DNA of 6,261 nucleotides from Bacteroidales bacterium (GTDB lineage Bacteria > Bacteroidota > Bacteroidia > Bacteroidales > UBA932): positions 1-6,261 of the forward strand of contig JAFWPT010000151.1 in NCBI GenBank assembly GCA_017509375.1, in the 5' to 3' direction. This document shows, one piece after another, positions 1 through 4,072 of this stretch (position 1 is the stretch's first letter; every line of letters begins with the position of its first letter). The translations under genes and the position numbers were made by a program. The notes beneath the pieces are model-generated. The model saw only the letters and a list, made by a program, of their open reading frames with translations, ran no database searches and was not told the DNA's origin.

Positions 1-872
1 ACTGTGTGGCTGCAGATAAAGCCGCTGGATCTCGCGCCCATTTCTACAGGAGTAAAAGTACCGTCCTGCTTCATGATTATCTCCAGATGCCCGAACATGC
101 TCCGGAGCCCCAGGGCCTTGTAGCACTTTATTCCGAATTCAGCGATGCGGTTCCACGTGGCATCATCGTATTTCCTTGAATTCCAGTGATGTATCACGGT
201 CACATGGTTATCCCTGGCATACAGAGAATGGTATTGGATGGAACTGCCGTAACAATTCACGTTGCCGTATGAGTCACCCAGCATATCTACCGTAAACTCT
301 TCTCCTTCCACGAACTCCTCCACAAGACAACGCCCGTTAAAGGACGTTTCTTTGGCAAGGGCGAGAGCTGCTCTCACTACATCGGCAGGACTGCCTTTCT
401 CGATAATGGTTATACCCCTGGAACTTGCCGCCACATCAGGCTTGCATATTATCTTCATTCTGGCAGCCATGTCAAACAGGCTCTCCACGCTGACTTCGTC
501 GTCATAGACGGATATCCTGTTGAACAGGCCGGCTTCAGACCAGGCGTCACGCATTTCCTTCTTGGACAGCACTTCGTCAAATCTGGAGGGCATCACACAG
601 TTCCCGCACCAGGCATTGATTGCATTGACCGCAGGCGCTGCAAGGTCGATGCTGGACAACGCTCCGTAAACTTTCCCTTTAAGGTTTCTACGTTCCAGTT
701 CCGCTATAATTCCGGTCTTGTCTTTCACGTCCATGCGTATATACACATCACCCTCAATATCCGGATGCTCATTCCATGCGACTACTATTACACGGTATCC
801 TAACTCCCTCAAATGGCAGATCTGCCCCCAAAGCAGCTTGTTTGCCCCAAGCAATACAAAGTATTTATCCAT
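1..872 (-). CDS. ATP-grasp domain enzyme, partial (3' end beyond the left edge)
   Basis: My own translation from ATG at 872-870 gives 290 intact codons that run off the left edge. The N-terminus (residues 4-50, starting YFVLLGANKLLWGQ) looks like a pre-ATP-grasp Rossmann-type domain. The ATP-grasp fold follows: the first nucleotide lysine region near K104/K105 (SKKEMRDAW), a second lysine in KPDVAASSRG (K144), the adenine-hinge stretch LVEEFVEGEEFTVDML (183-198), and the metal-binding carboxylates E263 (GHLEII) and E277 with R281 (VEMGARSSG). The family ligates a carboxylate to an amine or other nucleophile through an acyl-phosphate, using ATP and Mg2+, in the cytoplasm. Homologues are commonly about 400 residues, so roughly the last quarter is missing. 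The start overlaps the stop of the upstream cupin gene by 8 bases (ATGGATAA), so it should be translationally coupled. All visible catalytic residues are intact. The substrate cannot be read from the sequence; from context I infer acylation of a sugar amine or a related modification of the polysaccharide. Confidence 0.88.
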   Translation of the reverse strand, partial: MDKYFVLLGANKLLWGQICHLRELGYRVIVVAWNEHPDIEGDVYIRMDVKDKTGIIAELERRNLKGKVYGALSSIDLAAPAVNAINAWCGNCVMPSRFDEVLSKKEMRDAWSEAGLFNRISVYDDEVSVESLFDMAARMKIICKPDVAASSRGITIIEKGSPADVVRAALALAKETSFNGRCLVEEFVEGEEFTVDMLGDSYGNVNCYGSSIQYHSLYARDNHVTVIHHWNSRKYDDATWNRIAEFGIKCYKALGLRSMFGHLEIIMKQDGTFTPVEMGARSSGFICSHT

Positions 873-1287
873 TTCTGCGAAACTCTAAAAACTCGTTATA
901 ATCCCTGATGTAATCCTCTTCCTTATAGACATCCGACGCCAGGACCATGCAAACGGCGCCGGAAGAAAAATCAAACAAATCACGCCACATTCCCGGCGCA
1001 ACCAGAAGGCCCTGGTAAGGGTGGTTCAAGAAAAAAGACTTTTTGGCCTTGCCGTCAGACAAAGTGACATTGAACGAACCGGAAGCCGCAACTATCAGCT
1101 GAAACAAATCCCGATGGGCATGCGAGCCGCGAGACTCCCCGCCGGGTACATCGTACAGATAGTAAACCCGCTTCACATCAAAAGGCAGGGTAATACCGTT
1201 CTCCACGACAGTGAGGCTCCCCTTCTGTTCGCTCCTATGCTGGTCCAGTTCAATTACCGAGCAATCGTCCACACTATATTTTGCCAT
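865..1287 (-). CDS. FdtA/QdtA-family sugar-nucleotide 3,4-ketoisomerase (WxcM-like cupin), HxH-intact copy
   Basis: This 140-residue single-domain cupin has the usual length of the family. Known members convert dTDP-4-keto-6-deoxy-D-glucose to the 3-keto isomer (galacto form for FdtA, gluco form for QdtA), the step before 3-amination, in the cytoplasm. Family signatures are visible: VKRVYYLYDVPGG (38-50), the active-site motif SHAHR with H56 and H58, LIVAASGSFNV (64-74), a PGMWRDL stretch (98-104), and the tail DYIRDYNEFL (125-134). Both histidines that line the active site in structurally studied FdtA are present, so this copy looks catalytically competent. The ATG at 1287-1285 lies inside the end of the preceding paralogue (14-base overlap), and the stop overlaps the ATP-grasp start by 8 bases. 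By eye it is about half identical to its neighbour over the C-terminal 100 residues, which suggests an old duplication. FdtA-type versus QdtA-type stereochemistry cannot be decided here. Confidence 0.91.
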   Translation of the reverse strand: MAKYSVDDCSVIELDQHRSEQKGSLTVVENGITLPFDVKRVYYLYDVPGGESRGSHAHRDLFQLIVAASGSFNVTLSDGKAKKSFFLNHPYQGLLVAPGMWRDLFDFSSGAVCMVLASDVYKEEDYIRDYNEFLEFRRNG

Positions 1288-1690
1288 TTGCTTTTCTGGT
1301 TAGAAACTCTTGATAATCAAAGATATAGTCATCCTCATTATACTTCGCGGAGGCAAATTCCAGAGCCAGGGAATTAGTGGAGAAATTATTCAACACCCTC
1401 CAAATTCCACGAGGGATATAAAGCCCGTAATACGAACGGTTGAGGGTAAAGACCCTGGTATTCACACCATCGTCTGCCACTACATCGAAACTCCCGGAAA
1501 GGGCGACTATAAACTCGTCATTCGCTTTGTACGCGTGACCGTCACGGTCCTGCCCACCTGGAACATCGTATATCCAGTAAGTGCGCTTGATCTCAAAAGG
1601 CACTTGGCTGAGCTGCTCGGCAAAGGAAAGATTCCCCCTGCGGTCAATTATTTTGGGCAAGGGCACAATCCTGCAGTCGTCCAGATTCAT
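1274..1690 (-). CDS. FdtA/QdtA-family cupin paralogue with HAY in place of HAH
   Basis: A 138-residue cupin of the same sugar ketoisomerase family as its downstream neighbour. I chose ATG at 1690-1688 because the protein then begins MNLDDCRIVPLPKI, matching the usual family start and aligning with the DDC of the paralogue. The ATG 48 bases further upstream adds 16 residues that are only out-of-frame Wzy sequence. Signatures are EIKRTYWIYDVPGG (33-46), FIVALSGSFDV (60-70), YYGLYIPRGIWR (87-98) and DDYIFDYQEFL (120-130). The active-site motif is GHAYK: H52 is kept, but the second histidine of HxH is Y54. In FdtA this pair is proposed to act in proton transfer, so this copy may be inactive alone, have altered chemistry, or act as a partner subunit. 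The body of the gene is otherwise intact with no internal stop, so it is not a pseudogene. It overlaps the Wzy-like gene by 47 bases and the second cupin gene by 14. Confidence 0.88.
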   Translation of the reverse strand: MNLDDCRIVPLPKIIDRRGNLSFAEQLSQVPFEIKRTYWIYDVPGGQDRDGHAYKANDEFIVALSGSFDVVADDGVNTRVFTLNRSYYGLYIPRGIWRVLNNFSTNSLALEFASAKYNEDDYIFDYQEFLTRKANGKI

Positions 1691-2984
1691 CAACTGTTTT
1701 TTTTCGTCGTGTAAAAGGGATGAAAGACATCGCCGCAAACACGACAGTGAACAAAATTATATTGTCATACATTCCGCCGCTGGCCATAGACATTAAAAAA
1801 AGTGCGGCGAAATAGTAAAGATAACGTCTGATATACTTGCGTCCCAGCAAAAGACTCGCGGCAAACACGGCAAATATTACTATAAAACCTACGATTCCGG
1901 TTTCGCAGAGAACCTCGACGAAAAGATTATGGGGGTAGGTTTCATAATTACCGAGCAGATTGTACCGCCCGAATCCCACTCCAAAGACCGGATTTTCAAG
2001 AAACAGCTGAACGCCCGCCATAAGCCAGAGGCCTCGACCGCCTCCCTCCACGTAACCTTCTTCCACCGTACTCTCAAACAGCGAAGACAAACTGGTACTG
2101 GCTGTATAGATGACAGGAAGGGCAAGAATCATTGCAGCGGCTATTATCCAGCCTGTCTTCTTGAAGTGCAGTACGGTCCACAGCAAAAGAATAAGGAAAA
2201 TACTGATAATCATCTGCCTTGCACCGGCATACAAGATTATGACAAGACCTATCGCGAACAAAAACAGGGGAACGGCCTTGTCATTGTGCCTGCGCATCAA
2301 GTAAAGCCCGATGCCCTGCAGGACGTAGAATCCCGGGAACTGATACCCCACGTTGAACACATCAGGAATATACCCCAGAGTCTCAATAGACTGGACACGC
2401 ATGAAAGCGAAATCAAAAAGACCGGCAGGACCGCTTATCGTATTGGCGTCAATGGACAGTCTCAATAGATATGCGGCATAGAGGATGTAGTACAAGCCGA
2501 GGAGATTGGTGTTCGTAGTCTTGAAGTTGGAGAAAAGGACCACGAAAGACACCCAGGAAAGCAACGCCGTCTTTGCAGTCAAGAACAGCTTCTGATCCGC
2601 GAAATCCCCTCCGCTGCTGACCGATTTGGATATAGTGAAATAAAGCAGGATTGCAATCAAAGGTATCACGCTTAGCATACCGTTGACCGAAATCCTGGTA
2701 TCGCCCTTCATAAAGCTGTATATCAGCAACAAGGCCCCGACGATGACAACGAATCCCCCTAATCCGGAGATTCCCATGGTATTCATTGCCGCCCCGAAGA
2801 AAACCGACCGGCTCTGAAGGCAAAGGAAAATATTGGAATGTATGTCCAACCTGAAGAACTGCAAGGCCATTATCAGCAAAATCATAGGCGCTACCGGCAA
2901 TACCCTGAGAAAGATATCGACCAGCATCAAGGCTATGATTGCCAGTTCAGGCCAATTGCCCTTCAGATAGTTGACAAGGCGCAT
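1644..2984 (-). CDS. O-antigen polymerase/ligase family membrane protein (Wzy/WaaL-like)
   Basis: A polytopic inner-membrane protein of 446 residues with about a dozen hydrophobic segments. The diagnostic part is the large periplasmic loop before the last membrane segments (about 300-365): GGGRGLWLMAGVQLF, then NPVFGVGFGRYN, then a conserved PHN at 351-353 and LCETGIVG. This is the O-antigen ligase/Wzy_C-type signature; the arginine in AGARQM (253-258) also fits. Such proteins join lipid-linked repeat units at the periplasmic face (polymerase) or transfer polymer to an acceptor (ligase). Position beside a Wzz-like gene favours polymerase, but sequence alone does not separate the two. I chose ATG at 2984-2982, which forms a TAATG overlap with the preceding stop; the ATG at 3014 would add 10 hydrophilic residues from inside the Wzz-like gene. 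The hydrophilic tail (about 426-446) runs 47 bases into the next gene and contains an A8 tract, described separately. Confidence 0.88.
   Translation of the reverse strand: MRLVNYLKGNWPELAIIALMLVDIFLRVLPVAPMILLIMALQFFRLDIHSNIFLCLQSRSVFFGAAMNTMGISGLGGFVVIVGALLLIYSFMKGDTRISVNGMLSVIPLIAILLYFTISKSVSSGGDFADQKLFLTAKTALLSWVSFVVLFSNFKTTNTNLLGLYYILYAAYLLRLSIDANTISGPAGLFDFAFMRVQSIETLGYIPDVFNVGYQFPGFYVLQGIGLYLMRRHNDKAVPLFLFAIGLVIILYAGARQMIISIFLILLLWTVLHFKKTGWIIAAAMILALPVIYTASTSLSSLFESTVEEGYVEGGGRGLWLMAGVQLFLENPVFGVGFGRYNLLGNYETYPHNLFVEVLCETGIVGFIVIFAVFAASLLLGRKYIRRYLYYFAALFLMSMASGGMYDNIILFTVVFAAMSFIPFTRRKKTVDESGRLQDCALAQNN
1697..1704 (-). repeat. A8 homopolymer forming an in-phase slippery heptamer near the 3' end of the Wzy-like gene
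   Basis: On the coding strand the Wzy-like gene reads CGA AAA AAA ACA here, so the heptamer A AAA AAA sits in exactly the phase that favours -1 ribosomal slippage, and it is also a plausible polymerase-slippage site. In the annotated frame the protein continues 17 more residues to the TGA at 1646-1644. After a -1 shift, or one extra A, it would read Arg-Arg-Lys-Lys-Asn-Ser and stop at TGA 1692-1690, which overlaps the next gene's ATG as TGATG. A +1 shift, or loss of one A, would enter the frame of the next cupin and fuse the two proteins. The tract and its phase are directly seen; any use in the cell is inference. Confidence 0.5.
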
Positions 2985-2986
2985 TA
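2982..2986 (-). promoter_or_regulatory. TAATG stop/start overlap coupling the Wzz-like and Wzy-like genes
   Basis: The TAA of the Wzz-like gene (2986-2984) shares its last A with the ATG of the Wzy-like gene (2984-2982). The preceding bases are A/G-rich (AAGAAGAA) but contain no clear Shine-Dalgarno sequence, so re-initiation by the terminating ribosome is the simplest way to start the Wzy-like protein. This overlap is the reason for preferring this start over the ATG at 3014. Confidence 0.7.
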
Positions 2987-4066
2987 TTTCTTCTTGATGA
3001 TGACGTAAGAGCAAGCTGCTATAAAGCCCAGGAAGGTTATCACAAGAACAATCATTTTACGAGACGGTTTGGATGGTTTCATAGGAACCGTCGGAGGAAT
3101 AACGTCCACGAAAACAGGAGTTTCCTGCTGCACTTTCGCTTGCGCGTTCTGAAGCTGCTGGGAAGTATTGCTGTAAAGCGAGTATTTCAGGTTCACTTCG
3201 TTCTGCAACCTGGTCATTTCCACCCTCACGCTCTGCCGTATCACGCCCTGGTTATAATCGACGTAGCGTGCATAACGGTTCTGCGCTTCAAAGTACGCCT
3301 GCTTGGCATCTTCGAAAAGGCGCTCATAATATGCCAGGTCCTGCTTGGCTTTCTGAGTCCTGTACTCGGTAACATATTTCCTGAGATTCTCATTTACCGC
3401 CTTGGACACGGTAGCGGAAACTACCGGATCCTGCATGGTCACGACTATAGTCACAACCATGGTCTTCTTGTCTATTGATGCTTCCAGGCTTTGCCGTATC
3501 ATCTTTGCAACCCTGAACTGTTCATTGCTCAGATGGAAAGCGTCAACGGTCCCGCCGGACTCTTCTTCTTCACTTTTTTTAAACAGTCCTTTAGCCCAGC
3601 CGATTACAGCCCCGGGGACAGACATCACTGTACCGAGCAGAGACTTGTTCTGGTAGTTCAGCATATACCCGTACAGGGTAGTGTCTTTGGTTTCTTTGTT
3701 CCGGACAAAAGAAACCGGCGTCTCGAATAAGTCCACTACAAAAGCGGTGGATGATATTATATCAGGATACACCATGGGATATACAGCGTCAGTAGTACCG
3801 AGTATGGTAGAATTGAGTCCGGCCAGTTGGGAAAGGGATGAGAGCCTGTTCACAGCATTGTTGGACAGTTCAGGCGCCAATTTGGATATGGTGGAATACT
3901 TCCTGGGTGTAGTCAGGGCTATCACCACGCCTAGTACGATGGCTGCAACAGTCCATATCAAGATAATCTTCTTGTTATCTTTGAGCCGGTTAAGGTATTT
4001 CTTGAAATCTATGTTAAGATTTCCGCCTTCTTCCAATTCGAAGGAATCCTCTGCAAATTCTTTCAT
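2984..4066 (-). CDS. Wzz-type polysaccharide chain-length determinant / co-polymerase, no kinase domain
   Basis: A 360-residue inner-membrane protein with the two-helix layout of the Wzz/PCP family. It has a short cytoplasmic N-terminus (1-33), TM1 at about 34-52 (IILIWTVAAIVLGVVIAL), a large periplasmic domain, a heptad-like charged helical region at about 225-315 likely to be coiled coil, the proline-rich motif IPPTVPMKPSKPSR (323-336) just before TM2, and TM2 at about 338-357 with a short KKK end. The family oligomerises around the polymerase and sets polymer length, or bridges to the outer-membrane exporter. There is no Walker-type ATPase or tyrosine-rich tail after TM2, so it is not a full Wzc-like BY-kinase; a separate kinase could be encoded elsewhere. 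An acidic patch SEEEES (165-170) follows a hydrophobic stretch (143-162) in the periplasmic part. The gene starts 6 bases after the Wza-like stop and overlaps the next gene by one base, which supports a Wza-Wzz-Wzy export and polymerisation module. Confidence 0.93.
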   Translation of the reverse strand: MKEFAEDSFELEEGGNLNIDFKKYLNRLKDNKKIILIWTVAAIVLGVVIALTTPRKYSTISKLAPELSNNAVNRLSSLSQLAGLNSTILGTTDAVYPMVYPDIISSTAFVVDLFETPVSFVRNKETKDTTLYGYMLNYQNKSLLGTVMSVPGAVIGWAKGLFKKSEEEESGGTVDAFHLSNEQFRVAKMIRQSLEASIDKKTMVVTIVVTMQDPVVSATVSKAVNENLRKYVTEYRTQKAKQDLAYYERLFEDAKQAYFEAQNRYARYVDYNQGVIRQSVRVEMTRLQNEVNLKYSLYSNTSQQLQNAQAKVQQETPVFVDVIPPTVPMKPSKPSRKMIVLVITFLGFIAACSYVIIKKK

Positions 4067-4072
4067 ATCCGC

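Noticed and set aside
1691..1738. Upstream ATG at 1738 as the start of the first cupin
   Set aside because: The extra 16 residues have no family counterpart; the start at 1690 matches the typical N-terminus of the family.
1929..2468. A 179-codon plus-strand open frame and nearby shorter ones opposite the Wzy-like gene
   Set aside because: The composition is hydrophilic and motif-free, mirroring the codons of a membrane protein on the other strand.
2984..3014. Upstream ATG at 3014 as the start of the Wzy-like protein
   Set aside because: It would add a hydrophilic extension encoded inside the Wzz-like gene; the TAATG overlap at 2986-2982 is a better start.
3574..3580. A7 tract in the Wzz-like gene as another slippery site
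   Set aside because: The coding strand reads TTT AAA AAA AGT, which is not the phase needed for classic -1 slippage, and an extra A would simply hit a stop in the middle of the protein.
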